From Pelagimonas sp017744045 (lineage in GTDB: Bacteria > Pseudomonadota > Alphaproteobacteria > Rhodobacterales > Rhodobacteraceae), in the NCBI RefSeq assembly GCF_017744045.1, contig NZ_JAGHRD010000003.1: a DNA stretch of 64,000 nt; one strand, given 5' to 3'. Shown piece after piece: positions 49,927-59,081 of this stretch. The position numbers and the translations under genes were made by a program. Position 1 is the first letter of the stretch. Every line of letters starts with the position of its first letter. The notes under the pieces are model-generated. The model saw only the letters and a list, made by a program, of their open reading frames with translations. It was not told the origin of the DNA and made no database searches.

Positions 49927-50966
49927 GCCGCCCCCAGCTGAATAAACCGCTCAAGGTGGTGGTCTGTGTCGCCGAAACGGTGATCCGACATGGTGATGCG
50001 TTTGGCATAGCGCCCCAGGGCGTATTCCTCGGTCATGCCAATGCCGCCATGCATTTGAATGCATTCTTCGGACGCCAAACGCCCGGAACGCCCAAACAGG
50101 TTTTTCGCCGCCGCGATATGCAGATCGCGCGTCTTGGCCTCTGCCTCCAGATGCCCGGCTGCGAGAATGACCATGGAACGGGCCTGTTCCACCGCGACGA
50201 CCACATCCACCAGCCGATGTGTCAAAGCCTGAAAGGTGCCAATCGGGCGACCAAATTGCTTGCGCGTGGTCAGGTATTCCTGGGTCATGGCTACGCAAAT
50301 ATCCATCGCACCCAGGCATTGCGCCATTTCCGCCAAAGTCGCCGCGGCAAAGGCTTTGGCCAATTCAGAACCGGCCTCAGCGATCAGGGGTTTCGCCTCG
50401 ACATCAGTCAGTGACACCTCAGCCGCGCGCCCCCCTTGCGCGATGTCATAGCCGCGAATTTGCAGCCCCGGCGCGTCTTTTGCGACCAACCACAGGCCGA
50501 TCCCCTGTTCATCACATGCCGCACCGAAATGGCGCGCAGACACGATCAGGCTATCCGCATCCTCGGCTCCGACAACAACGGTTTTCTCACCGGTCAGACG
50601 GTCGCCTTCGGCGCGGGTTTCCACCCAATTCAGATCATAGCGGGCCGCCGTTTCACCATGGGCCAGCGCCAATCTTTGCGCCCCGCCAATCAGGCCTTCG
50701 ACATCCAGCCCACCAGCAGCCATAAGCAAGCCAGGTAGCAAAGCATTGTCAATCAAAGGGATGGTCAGATCCGCGCGCCCCAACTCTTCGAACACCACGG
50801 CCAAGTCAAAGCCAGCGCCGCCGAACCCGCCCTGCTCTTCTGAGAACAAAGCACCGATGACGCCCAACTCGGCCAAGCCTGCCCAAATGTCGCCTTCGGC
50901 CCCGGCCAGATAGCGGCGCAGGCTGTCTTGCAGCATTTGCCGCTCTTCGGTCAGCTCAAAGTTCAT
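49923..50966 (-). CDS. Acyl-CoA dehydrogenase, small-subunit type (PimD-like)
   Basis: 347 residues, shorter than the usual 380-400. N-terminal RQMLQDSLRRYLAG, GVIGALFSEEQGGFGGAGFDLAVVFEELG near residue 35, then FQALTHRLVDVVVAVEQARS near 235 and IQMHGGIGMTEEYALGRYAKRI near 305. It is transcribed with a 398-residue acyl-CoA dehydrogenase. Such pairs form heteromeric enzymes on cyclic, steroid or dicarboxylic acyl-CoAs, as PimC/PimD for pimeloyl-CoA. ATGA overlaps on both sides. Confidence 0.87.
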   Translation of the reverse strand: MNFELTEERQMLQDSLRRYLAGAEGDIWAGLAELGVIGALFSEEQGGFGGAGFDLAVVFEELGRADLTIPLIDNALLPGLLMAAGGLDVEGLIGGAQRLALAHGETAARYDLNWVETRAEGDRLTGEKTVVVGAEDADSLIVSARHFGAACDEQGIGLWLVAKDAPGLQIRGYDIAQGGRAAEVSLTDVEAKPLIAEAGSELAKAFAAATLAEMAQCLGAMDICVAMTQEYLTTRKQFGRPIGTFQALTHRLVDVVVAVEQARSMVILAAGHLEAEAKTRDLHIAAAKNLFGRSGRLASEECIQMHGGIGMTEEYALGRYAKRITMSDHRFGDTDHHLERFIQLGAA

Positions 50967-52159
50967 TTTGCATCCCTCATCATTTGCTTGGCGTAGATTT
51001 CACGCTGAATTTCGTTGGATCCACCAAAGATCGACAATTTGCGATTGTTGAAATAGCTGGCCGCCACGGCCCCCGCGTCAAAGGCATCCGGCAGAGGTAT
51101 GTTGCTCTCCACCTCTTCTGAAACAAAGGGCAAGGCCTGCGGGCCAACCGCCCGGCGGGTGAGATCGGTGATCTCCTGCCGGATCTGCGTGCCCTTGATC
51201 TTGAGCAGGGAGCTTTCAATACCCGGAGCCTGCCCTGCCGCCGCTTTGGAGATGATGCGCAGGTTTGTCGTGGACATGGCCATAAGGTCAATTTCCACCT
51301 GCGCCACCCGCGCCGCAAAATGTGGGTTTTCGATCAGAGGGCGGCCGCCGGACATGGCACGCCCCGCAATGCGTTTGACATTGTCCAGCCCGGCGCGGCT
51401 AAAGCCGACACCGGCAATATTGGTACGCTCATGGGTCAGCAGGTATTTGGCATAGGTCCAGCCTTTGTTTTCCTCACCCACCAGGTTTTCAACCGGCACA
51501 CGCACATCGGTCAGCCAGACCTCATTCACCTCAACCCCGCCATCGATCAAGGTGATCGGACGCACTTCGACACCAGGGCTGTCCATGTCGATCAACAGAA
51601 AGGAAATACCTTCCTGCTTTTTAGCTTCGACGTTGGTTCTAACGAGGCAAAAGATCATATTCGCGTGCTGGCCAAGCGTGGTCCACGTCTTTTGTCCGTT
51701 GACAACATAGTGGTCACCATCGCGCACCGCGCGGGTTTTCAGCGCGGCAAGATCGCTGCCAGCGCCGGGTTCGGAATAGCCCTGACACCACCAATCATCA
51801 CCGTTCAGAATACGGGGCAGCCAGTAATCCTGTTGCTCTTGCGAGCCGAATTTCTGCAAAACCGGCCCCAGCATGGCCAAACCAAAGGGCACGATGCGGG
51901 GCGCAAAGGCCAAGGCGCATTCTTCCTCAAAGATATGCCGCTGCACCGCGCCCCATTCCGCGCCGCCAAACCGCTTGGGCCAATTGGGTGCAAGCCAGCC
52001 CTTTTCGTTCAGCTGAGCATGCCAGAAATCATGGTCGGCTTTGCTCAACCCTTTGTTCAACCGCACCTTTTCTGCCAGCTCGGCCGGCAGCTTTTGGGCA
52101 ATAAAATCCTGGACCTCGGCCCGAAAGGCGAGGTCTTCTTCGCTAAAACTCAGATCCAT
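50963..52159 (-). CDS. Acyl-CoA dehydrogenase, large-subunit type (PimC-like)
   Basis: 398 residues. Landmarks: LNEKGWLAPNWPKRFGGAEW near residue 48, QGYSEPGAGSDLAALKTRAVRDGDHYVVNGQKTWTT (landmark SEPGAGSDLAALKT) near 130, FCLVRTN, and FGGSNEIQREIYAKQMM at the end, which is the FAD/active-site tail of the family. It probably works with the smaller dehydrogenase encoded just downstream to introduce the alpha-beta double bond. Confidence 0.9.
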   Translation of the reverse strand: MDLSFSEEDLAFRAEVQDFIAQKLPAELAEKVRLNKGLSKADHDFWHAQLNEKGWLAPNWPKRFGGAEWGAVQRHIFEEECALAFAPRIVPFGLAMLGPVLQKFGSQEQQDYWLPRILNGDDWWCQGYSEPGAGSDLAALKTRAVRDGDHYVVNGQKTWTTLGQHANMIFCLVRTNVEAKKQEGISFLLIDMDSPGVEVRPITLIDGGVEVNEVWLTDVRVPVENLVGEENKGWTYAKYLLTHERTNIAGVGFSRAGLDNVKRIAGRAMSGGRPLIENPHFAARVAQVEIDLMAMSTTNLRIISKAAAGQAPGIESSLLKIKGTQIRQEITDLTRRAVGPQALPFVSEEVESNIPLPDAFDAGAVAASYFNNRKLSIFGGSNEIQREIYAKQMMRDAK

Positions 52160-52170
52160 ATTTGCCTCTC

Positions 52171-53340
52171 TTAGTAGATCTCAAACAGCCCGGCTGCGCC
52201 CATGCCGCCAGCGATGCACATGCTGACAACCCCGGTTTTGGCACCGCGCCGTTTGCCTTCGAACAACAGATGTCCAGCCAGACGGGCCCCTGTCATGCCA
52301 AAGGGGTGTCCAATCGCGATGGACCCGCCGTTCACGTTCAGTTTCTCGGGGTCAATGCCCAGCTTGCGATGGCAATAGAGCGCCTGGCTGGCAAAGGCCT
52401 CGTTGATTTCCCAAAGGTCAATGTCATCGACAGACAGCCCGTGACGCTCCAACAGACGCGGCACTGCAAAGACAGGGCCGATACCCATTTCTTCGGGGCC
52501 ACAGCCCGCCACGGCAAAACCCTTGAACGCGCCCAGTGGTTCCAGCCCACGGCGTTCGGCCTCACCGGCCTCCATCAGGATCAAACCCGCCGCCCCATCC
52601 GAGAGTTGCGACGCGTTACCGGCAGTCACACAGCCGCCTTCGCGGACTGTGTTCAGCCCAGCCAGACCGTCCAATGTGGTGCCGGGGCGGTTGCATTCAT
52701 CCCGATCAACCGTGACCTCTTTCTGAGAAACATCGCCGGTTTCACGATCTTTCACCGCCATGACCGTCTGCATCGGAATGATCTCATCGGCGAATTTTCC
52801 GGCCTCTTGCGCGGCGGCAATGCGTTGCTGTGACACAAGGCTAAAGGCATCCTGATCTTCGCGGCTGACATTGTAACGCTCGCCCACCAGATCGGCGGTT
52901 TCGATCATGGTGTGATAGGTCTCGGGCATGCGCTGCATCAGCGTCGGTTCGGGCACGCGGCGGATCTTGGACTGGATCAGGCTGATGCTTTCGACACCCC
53001 CCGCAATCTGCGGGCCCGAGCCTTCGCGAATGGCGCTGGCCGCTGTGGCCACCGCCTGTAACCCCGAGGCACAAAAACGGCTGACGGTTTGCCCAGCCGA
53101 GCTTTTGTCGAGCCCGGCCAGCAATCCTGCCTGACGGGCGATATTGCCACCGGTCTCGGATTCAGGGTAGCCGCAACCGATCACCACATCTTCGATTGCG
53201 TCCGCCTCAAGGCCAGTGCGCGTCATCAGGCTTTCGATCACATGCGCCGTCATCGTGGCCCCATGTGTCTGGTTGAATGAGCCGCGGAAGGATTTGGCTA
53301 ATCCGGTCCGTCCAGCTGCGACGATCACCGCTTCTTTCAT
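52171..53340 (-). CDS. Acetyl-CoA acyltransferase (thiolase)
   Basis: 389 residues. The nucleophilic Cys is in QTVSRFCASGLQAVATAA near residue 88; NVNGGSIAIGHPFGMTGAR near 337 carries the catalytic His, and CIAGGMGAAGLFEIY at the C-terminus holds the second Cys. It releases acetyl-CoA from 3-ketoacyl-CoA. Coupled to the FadJ-like gene by ATGA at 53337-53340. Confidence 0.93.
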   Translation of the reverse strand: MKEAVIVAAGRTGLAKSFRGSFNQTHGATMTAHVIESLMTRTGLEADAIEDVVIGCGYPESETGGNIARQAGLLAGLDKSSAGQTVSRFCASGLQAVATAASAIREGSGPQIAGGVESISLIQSKIRRVPEPTLMQRMPETYHTMIETADLVGERYNVSREDQDAFSLVSQQRIAAAQEAGKFADEIIPMQTVMAVKDRETGDVSQKEVTVDRDECNRPGTTLDGLAGLNTVREGGCVTAGNASQLSDGAAGLILMEAGEAERRGLEPLGAFKGFAVAGCGPEEMGIGPVFAVPRLLERHGLSVDDIDLWEINEAFASQALYCHRKLGIDPEKLNVNGGSIAIGHPFGMTGARLAGHLLFEGKRRGAKTGVVSMCIAGGMGAAGLFEIY

Positions 53341-55418
53341 GCTGCGGCCTCCTTGTTCAGATCTTCGAAATTACGTCCCTCGGCCACCAGTTGCTCCAAC
53401 AACGGGGCCGGTTGCCAGAAATAGGCGTCCTCTTGGGCAAAGCTCTTGATGTCTTCCAGCAGCGCCGGAAGCCCTTGCAGGTCTGCCCATTTCAGCGGCC
53501 CGCCATTGTAGCGCGGAAAGCCATAGCCAAAGAGCAGAACCATATCGACATCCAGCGGGCGGCGGGCAATGCCTTCGCCGAGGATCTTGGCCGCCTCATT
53601 GACCATGGCGGCCATGTAGCGGCGCAGGATTTCTTCGTCGCTATAGCCTTTGTCGGTCAGGCCCAATTCGGCGCGTTCGGCCTGGATCAGAGGCATCACG
53701 TCAGGGTTGGGCGACTTGGCGCGTCCGTCATAGACGTAATAGCCCCGCCCGGTTTTCTGGCCGAAATGCCCATCCTCACACAGCTTGTCCGCATAAGTCG
53801 GCACCCTTTCGCGCGCGTCACGCGTGGGGGCCAGGCGTTTGCGGTTGGCCCAGCCAATGTCTAGCCCTGCCAAATCCGAAACCGCAAATGGCCCCATGGC
53901 AAAACCAAAGCCTTCCATGACCTTATCAATCTGATAGGGGCTGGCCCCGTCCAGAATCAGGTGGTCGGCGCAACTGCGATAGGTGTTGAGAATTCGGTTG
54001 CCGATGAAGCCGTCACAGACGCCGGAACGCACCGAGATCTTGCCCAGCCGCTTGCCCAGCGCAAAGCCTGTAGCCACCACATCCGGCGCGGTTTCTTTGC
54101 CAACCACGACCTCAAGCAGTTTCATCACATGGGCGGGGCTAAAAAAGTGCAGGCCGATCACATCCGCCGGGCGCGAGGTGCTGGCGGCGATTTCATCTAG
54201 GTTCAGATAGGACGTGTTTGAGGCCAGGATCGCCCCGGCTTTGGCGACGGTATCAAGCTTGCCAAACACCTCTTTCTTGACGTCCATGTTTTCAAACACG
54301 GCCTCGATGATCAGATCCGCGTTGGACAGGGCCACATAATCGGTTGCGCAGGTCAGGGCGTCGTTGAGGATGTGATCATGTTTGGCTTGATCAATCTTAC
54401 CGCGCTTCAAGGCACCAGACAGATTGCCCGCGATGCGACCCTTGGCGGCCTCGGCAGCCTCGTCCGTCATTTCGATCAGGACAACACGCAGGCCTGACAG
54501 CAGCGCCGCCGTGGCAATGCCCGCGCCCATTGTGCCCCCGCCAATGACGCCAATTTCGGCAACGTCACGCGGCGCGACGCCCTGAAGCTCGGGCAGCTTG
54601 CTGACCTGGCGTTCGCCAAAGAAGGCGTGGATCATGCCTTGGCGCTGATCGGTTTTCATCAACTCCATGAACAGGCGACGCTCTTCGGCCAGCCCCTCCG
54701 AGAAGTCCATGCGGGTTGCCGCCTCGACCGCGTCCACCGCCACAACGGGTGATATCTGTCCGCGCGATTTCTTGCGAACCGCGTCACGCGCGGCGTCAAA
54801 ATCAATGGCTTCGGGAACCGGCAGCGCGCTGACGGGCCGCACTTGGGCATTTTGCGCGATCAATTCCTGCGCATAGGCCAAGCCGATCTCAAGCGGGTCG
54901 CCGGTTTCGATCTTGTCGAGAATGCCAAGGGTCAGCGCCTTATCGGCCCCGATGGGCCGACCGGAGGTCATCATGTCAATGGCGGCCGCATGACCAATCA
55001 AACGCGGCAATCGCTGCGTGGCCCCTGCCCCCGGGATCAGCCCCAGATGCACTTCGGGCAGACCCATTTTTGCCGTCGGCACCGCAACGCGGTAATGGCA
55101 TCCTAGCGCGACTTCCAATCCGCCCCCCAAGGCGGTGCCATGCATGGCTGCGATGACAGGAATGGCGCTGGCTTCGACAATATTGCAAACGTCTGGCAGG
55201 TAAGGCTCGAGCGGCGTTTTCCCGAATTCCCGGATATCGGCACCGGCAAACCAGGTACGCCCCTCGCCATAGATCACGATGGCTTTGGCACCGTCTTCGT
55301 TTGCGCGGGCAACCCCGTCAACCAGACCTTGGCGCACGGCCTGTCCCAGGGCATTCACGGGCGGGTTATCGGCCTTAAGAACCGCGATATCCCCTTGTCG
55401 TTCATAGTGAATGGTCAT
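53337..55418 (-). CDS. Bifunctional enoyl-CoA hydratase / 3-hydroxyacyl-CoA dehydrogenase (FadJ/PimF-like)
   Basis: 693 residues. The N-terminal crotonase domain (1-190) has WFAGADIREFG near residue 55 and MHGTALGGGLEVALGCHYRVA near 90, with a hydratase Glu in GLPEVHLGLIPGAGATQRLPRL (landmark PEVHLGLIPGAGATQRL). The NAD-binding domain begins at IGVIGGGTMGAGIATAALLSG near 285, and catalytic His is in GLHFFSPAHVMKLLEVV. The C-terminal dehydrogenase domains end with FGYGFPRYNGGPLKWAD. It performs the middle two steps of beta-oxidation. The start is 11 bases after the regulator stop. Confidence 0.94.
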   Translation of the reverse strand: MTIHYERQGDIAVLKADNPPVNALGQAVRQGLVDGVARANEDGAKAIVIYGEGRTWFAGADIREFGKTPLEPYLPDVCNIVEASAIPVIAAMHGTALGGGLEVALGCHYRVAVPTAKMGLPEVHLGLIPGAGATQRLPRLIGHAAAIDMMTSGRPIGADKALTLGILDKIETGDPLEIGLAYAQELIAQNAQVRPVSALPVPEAIDFDAARDAVRKKSRGQISPVVAVDAVEAATRMDFSEGLAEERRLFMELMKTDQRQGMIHAFFGERQVSKLPELQGVAPRDVAEIGVIGGGTMGAGIATAALLSGLRVVLIEMTDEAAEAAKGRIAGNLSGALKRGKIDQAKHDHILNDALTCATDYVALSNADLIIEAVFENMDVKKEVFGKLDTVAKAGAILASNTSYLNLDEIAASTSRPADVIGLHFFSPAHVMKLLEVVVGKETAPDVVATGFALGKRLGKISVRSGVCDGFIGNRILNTYRSCADHLILDGASPYQIDKVMEGFGFAMGPFAVSDLAGLDIGWANRKRLAPTRDARERVPTYADKLCEDGHFGQKTGRGYYVYDGRAKSPNPDVMPLIQAERAELGLTDKGYSDEEILRRYMAAMVNEAAKILGEGIARRPLDVDMVLLFGYGFPRYNGGPLKWADLQGLPALLEDIKSFAQEDAYFWQPAPLLEQLVAEGRNFEDLNKEAAA

Positions 55419-55429
55419 GTCACTCTTTT

Positions 55430-56191
55430 CTATGCTCTCAATTGATCCAGGGCCCGCGGGCCCCCGGTTTTGTTTTCCAGATCCTGCATCGCATTGCGCA
55501 GCATCGGCCCGACCTCGGTCAGAATACGGTTATCTGTCAGCTCTTCGGGGGTGGCCCCGCAGCCAAACACCACCGGCTCCCCAAGGTCCGAGGCGTAAAA
55601 CGGGCGCGACACGGCATTGACCGTTTTGGAGTAACGCGCCTCGCCCTGCACAAAGACAAAACCGCGCGCTGCCAGTTGCTGCTGAGCTTCCTCGCGTTGG
55701 GCGTGCAGTTCGGCATCCGGGTCCAGCGCCTGAAACCGCTCGGCATTCAGCGCCGCCAAAAAGGCCTGCCCGGTCGACGACCGTGACATGGGCACACGGT
55801 TTCCGGTCTCAAGCCAGATCGAACTGGCATTGCGGGGGCGCCAGGTGCGCACAAGGGTCATGGAGTGTCCATCGCGCACCGCCATCAACACAAGCGTCTG
55901 GCTGGTATTGGCCAATTCCTGCATCGGACCATTGGCCAAATCCAGAAAGCTGGCCGACATCTGCGCAACACTGGCCAAGGCCAAAGCCGCCGGACCAAGC
56001 CGCAGCAGATTGCCGTTCTGGCTGAGATAGCCCAACTCCTTAAGGGTATAGGTCAGCCGGGTGATGGTGGCAGGTGACAAACCTGTGCGCTCGACAATCT
56101 GACTATGGCTCAATCCATCATCGCTGATGCGAAACGCCCGCAAAACAGAAAGCCCCCGCGCCAGAGTGTTGGCAAATTTTCGATCGGTCAT
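55430..56191 (-). CDS. IclR family transcriptional regulator
   Basis: 253 residues. N-terminal winged helix: LARGLSVLRAFRISDDGLSHSQIVERTGLSPATITRLTYTL (landmark SQIVERTGLSPATITRLTY). The C-terminal IclR effector domain spans about 80-245 (TLVRTWRPRNASSIWLETGNRVPMSRSSTGQAFLAAL; landmark RSSTGQAFLAAL). It lies between transport and catabolic genes and is probably the local regulator, responding to the substrate or its CoA ester. The palindrome at 59102-59115 before dctP is a candidate operator. Confidence 0.91.
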   Translation of the reverse strand: MTDRKFANTLARGLSVLRAFRISDDGLSHSQIVERTGLSPATITRLTYTLKELGYLSQNGNLLRLGPAALALASVAQMSASFLDLANGPMQELANTSQTLVLMAVRDGHSMTLVRTWRPRNASSIWLETGNRVPMSRSSTGQAFLAALNAERFQALDPDAELHAQREEAQQQLAARGFVFVQGEARYSKTVNAVSRPFYASDLGEPVVFGCGATPEELTDNRILTEVGPMLRNAMQDLENKTGGPRALDQLRA

Positions 56192-56200
56192 CGGGCCTCC

Positions 56201-57538
56201 TCACATACTCGTTGGTATCAACAAAGAGATAACCGGGAAGGCCATGATGAGCAAAAGCACGATCAGGTCGACGGATAGAAAACGCGCAATCCCGGCAAAA
56301 ATGCGATCCAGCGGCGCGTCCTTGCCAACCACACCCGCGATGACAAAGACATTGAGCCCGACAGGCGGTGTGATCAATCCGATCTCCAGCAGTTTGATGA
56401 TGACAACACCAAACCAGATCAGATCCAGCCCGTAACCTTCGACCAGCGGCACCATCAGCGGCAAGGTCAGGACCATGATGCCAATCGGATCAAGGAACAT
56501 GCCCAGCAGCAGGTAAATGACCGCAATTGCCGCCATAAGGGCGAAAACCGAAAGCTCGGCATCAGAAACAAAGCTGACCAGTTTTGGCGCGACCCCTGTC
56601 AACGCGATGAAGGCAACAAAGATCTTGGCACTGGCCGCAATGATAAAGATGCCCGCGGTCTGAATGCAGGTCTCCTTGAGGGAGTCCCAAAGATCAGACC
56701 AGTTCAGCGTTTTCTGCGCAAATCCAACAGCAACAGCCAAGGAAACCGAAACAGCCGCAGCTTCGGTCGCGGTAAAGACACCGCCATAGATGCCGCCGAC
56801 GATCACAACAAAAAGCAAAAGCGCGGGCCAGGCTTTGATCGCGGCCTGCATGCGTTCTTTGTTGGAATAGTGAATACCGGAATCCGGTGCGATGCTTGGG
56901 TCGCGATGCACCCAGACGGCGACAACCAACACGAACCCGGCCAAGGTTAGCAGTCCAGGAAGAACTCCGGCCAAAAACAGTTTCGAGACCGAGGTTTCGG
57001 TAAAGATTCCGTAGATGATGAACAAGACAGACGGAGGAATGAGCGAACCCAAAGTGCCCCCTGCCGCCACTGAGGCTGTGGCCAAACGATTGTCATAGCC
57101 CATGCGCAGCATCTCAGGCGTACAGATCCGCCCCATTGTCGATGCGCAAGCAATCGAGCTTCCGGTAATCGCCGAAAAGCCACCGCAGCCGACAATAGAT
57201 GCCATGGCCACCCCGCCGCGCAAACGCGTCAGCCAGACCTTGGCGGCCTCGTAGATATTGGTCGTGATCCCGGCGCGATAGGCGACATGGCCCAAGGCAA
57301 CGAAAAGCGGAATCATGGACAGGTTATAATTGTGAACCAGGTCAAAGGCGTTGGAAAACACCATCGACGTGGTAGGGCGCACCGCGCGTTCCGGGGCAAA
57401 GGCTCCGGTCCGGGTGGCAAAGATGATAAACGTGCCCAGCGTCGACGCGCTGGCCAAGGCAAAGGCGATTGGCACACGAATGGCCAACATCCCCAGCACG
57501 GCGGCAAAGGCGATAAGCCCGATTGTTGCTCCGTCCAT
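56201..57538 (-). CDS. TRAP transporter large permease (DctM family)
   Basis: 445 residues with about 12-13 membrane helices. DctM landmarks: LVHNYNLSMIPLFVALGHVAYRAG near residue 68, GGVAMASIVGCGGFSAITGSSIACASTMGRICTPEM (landmark GCGGFSAITGSSIA) near 110, GTLGSLIPPSVLFIIYGI near 160 and PPVGLNVFVIAGV near 395. Na+-coupled importer subunit working with the small permease and DctP-type binding protein that precede it. DctQ is separated by only 2 bases. Confidence 0.94.
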   Translation of the reverse strand: MDGATIGLIAFAAVLGMLAIRVPIAFALASASTLGTFIIFATRTGAFAPERAVRPTTSMVFSNAFDLVHNYNLSMIPLFVALGHVAYRAGITTNIYEAAKVWLTRLRGGVAMASIVGCGGFSAITGSSIACASTMGRICTPEMLRMGYDNRLATASVAAGGTLGSLIPPSVLFIIYGIFTETSVSKLFLAGVLPGLLTLAGFVLVVAVWVHRDPSIAPDSGIHYSNKERMQAAIKAWPALLLFVVIVGGIYGGVFTATEAAAVSVSLAVAVGFAQKTLNWSDLWDSLKETCIQTAGIFIIAASAKIFVAFIALTGVAPKLVSFVSDAELSVFALMAAIAVIYLLLGMFLDPIGIMVLTLPLMVPLVEGYGLDLIWFGVVIIKLLEIGLITPPVGLNVFVIAGVVGKDAPLDRIFAGIARFLSVDLIVLLLIMAFPVISLLIPTSM

Positions 57539-57540
57539 GA

Positions 57541-58020
57541 TTACGCCTCTTCATTGCGCAGAAATGCGCGTGTGTCTTCGATCAGCACCAACAAAAGCCG
57601 CAGCCAGCAGGCGCTCATTGCCAGGAAAAAGACCAAGCGGCCCGGCCATTTCGGCAAAGACAGATCGCCGAAAAAGAAGCTGCCCTTGCTCCAGGTTGCC
57701 GCCAACTCGCGCCATCCGGCATAGACCATCGGTGCCAGAGCCAGCAGGCCAATGACCCAACCGATCAGGATCAACCCTTGGGTCACGCGGGGCGGCAGAC
57801 GGTTGGTCAACACTTCGACGCAAACATGGGCACGTTGCGCTGTGACCACCGCCAGCGGCAACAAGATGCCAGCCACCATCAATTCGCGCACCAACACGAC
57901 GCTATCGGGCAACGAGGTGCCAAACAGGCGCAGGATAACGTTGACGGTGATCATCGCCCCCATGACCAGCACGGCCAGGGCTGCCAGCCCCAGCAACAGG
58001 TTTTCGACTTTCTTGAGCAC
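57541..58020 (-). CDS. TRAP transporter small permease (DctQ family)
   Basis: 159 residues with four membrane helices (LLLGLAALAVLVMGAMITVNVILRLFGT, landmark VMGAMITVNVILRLFG, at the start; LMVAGILLPLAVVTAQRAHVCVEVL near 50). I chose the GTG at 58020 (12 bases after the dctP stop, with AAGG upstream); a TTG at 58047 would overlap dctP and add nine residues. It is the DctQ partner of the large permease. Confidence 0.88.
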   Translation of the reverse strand: MLKKVENLLLGLAALAVLVMGAMITVNVILRLFGTSLPDSVVLVRELMVAGILLPLAVVTAQRAHVCVEVLTNRLPPRVTQGLILIGWVIGLLALAPMVYAGWRELAATWSKGSFFFGDLSLPKWPGRLVFFLAMSACWLRLLLVLIEDTRAFLRNEEA

Positions 58021-58031
58021 GTCAGATGACC

Positions 58032-59081
58032 TTACTGGCGATCCCAAGGATAACCCTTTTCGTCGCGCTCAGCGGTGTATTTCGCCAGCAGACCACGATA
58101 GACCTCAAGCGTCGCAGCACCATCCAGGCCCGCCTTGCCCGCGGTCTCGATCCAGGCGTCAACATAGGGCTGGCCGCGCTCGATCAGTTTGGCGCGTTCG
58201 GCCTCGGGCAGTTCGATGACTTCCAGACCTTGCGCTTTCATGTCCTCGATCGCCTTAGCATTGGCCCCGGTCAGGATCTGACCAAAGTAATCCACCATGT
58301 CCGACCCGGTGCTCAGCAGCAATTCCTGCTGATCGGCACTCAGCGCTTCAAAGGCGTCTTTGTTCATGAACGTGCCAACGCCGCCAACTTGCCCCCAATT
58401 CAACAGGGTGTAACTGTCCATGACCTCGGCCTGTTTCAGCGCAGAGACGGCGTAGGAATAGCCCTGCGAACAGTCGATCAAACCGCTATCCAAACCCTGA
58501 TACGCGTCATAGATCGACATGCGAACCATATTGGCCCCCATTTCACCGAACACCTTGCCATAGGCTCCGACGCCGCGAACTTTCAGGCCGTCAATGTCGT
58601 CGGCGGTCCGGATCGCAGCCCCCTTGCAGCCGATATTGACCTGGCTCGTGGTGAAGGTGCCGATATAGACAAGGTTCTTGTCATCCAGAATGGCCTTGAC
58701 CGCTGCATTGGTGCGAAACAACTCATCCGTGGCGCGCATGCCAACCCAGGCATCCGGGTTATCCAGAGGCAGGTCCGCAATTCCGTAGCTGGCGAACTCC
58801 TGCGGATAATAGACCGAAATGACGGTGCCCATATCGGCCACGCCATCATGGATAGACTGCAGCGCCGCGTTGGCTTTGAACAGGGCACCACCCCACTGCA
58901 CATCAATGCGCATATCCCCCTCGGACCGCTCAGAAACCTTATCGGCAAACCATTGGATTGCCTTGGCGCGCGCGCCTCGGTTCGGGCCCGCCTCTCCGTG
59001 GATCAAAACAGTTTCCGCAGAAACAGCGCCTGCGGCCAAGGTTGTAACGGCCGCACACAGTACGGCTTTCAAATTTCGCAT
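58032..59081 (-). CDS. TRAP transporter substrate-binding protein (DctP family)
   Basis: 349 residues with a signal peptide (cleavage near VSAE, residue 23). It has the DctP fold markers: WFADKVSERSEGDMRIDVQWGGALFKANAALQSIHDG (landmark WFADKVSERSEGDMRI) near residue 45, and GLKVRGVGAYGKVFGEMGANMVRMS near 165, whose Arg usually binds the ligand carboxylate. The TRAP binding proteins bind organic acids; with the pim-like genes downstream a dicarboxylic or aromatic acid is likely. First gene of the run, with the 669-base promoter region upstream. Confidence 0.93.
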   Translation of the reverse strand: MRNLKAVLCAAVTTLAAGAVSAETVLIHGEAGPNRGARAKAIQWFADKVSERSEGDMRIDVQWGGALFKANAALQSIHDGVADMGTVISVYYPQEFASYGIADLPLDNPDAWVGMRATDELFRTNAAVKAILDDKNLVYIGTFTTSQVNIGCKGAAIRTADDIDGLKVRGVGAYGKVFGEMGANMVRMSIYDAYQGLDSGLIDCSQGYSYAVSALKQAEVMDSYTLLNWGQVGGVGTFMNKDAFEALSADQQELLLSTGSDMVDYFGQILTGANAKAIEDMKAQGLEVIELPEAERAKLIERGQPYVDAWIETAGKAGLDGAATLEVYRGLLAKYTAERDEKGYPWDRQ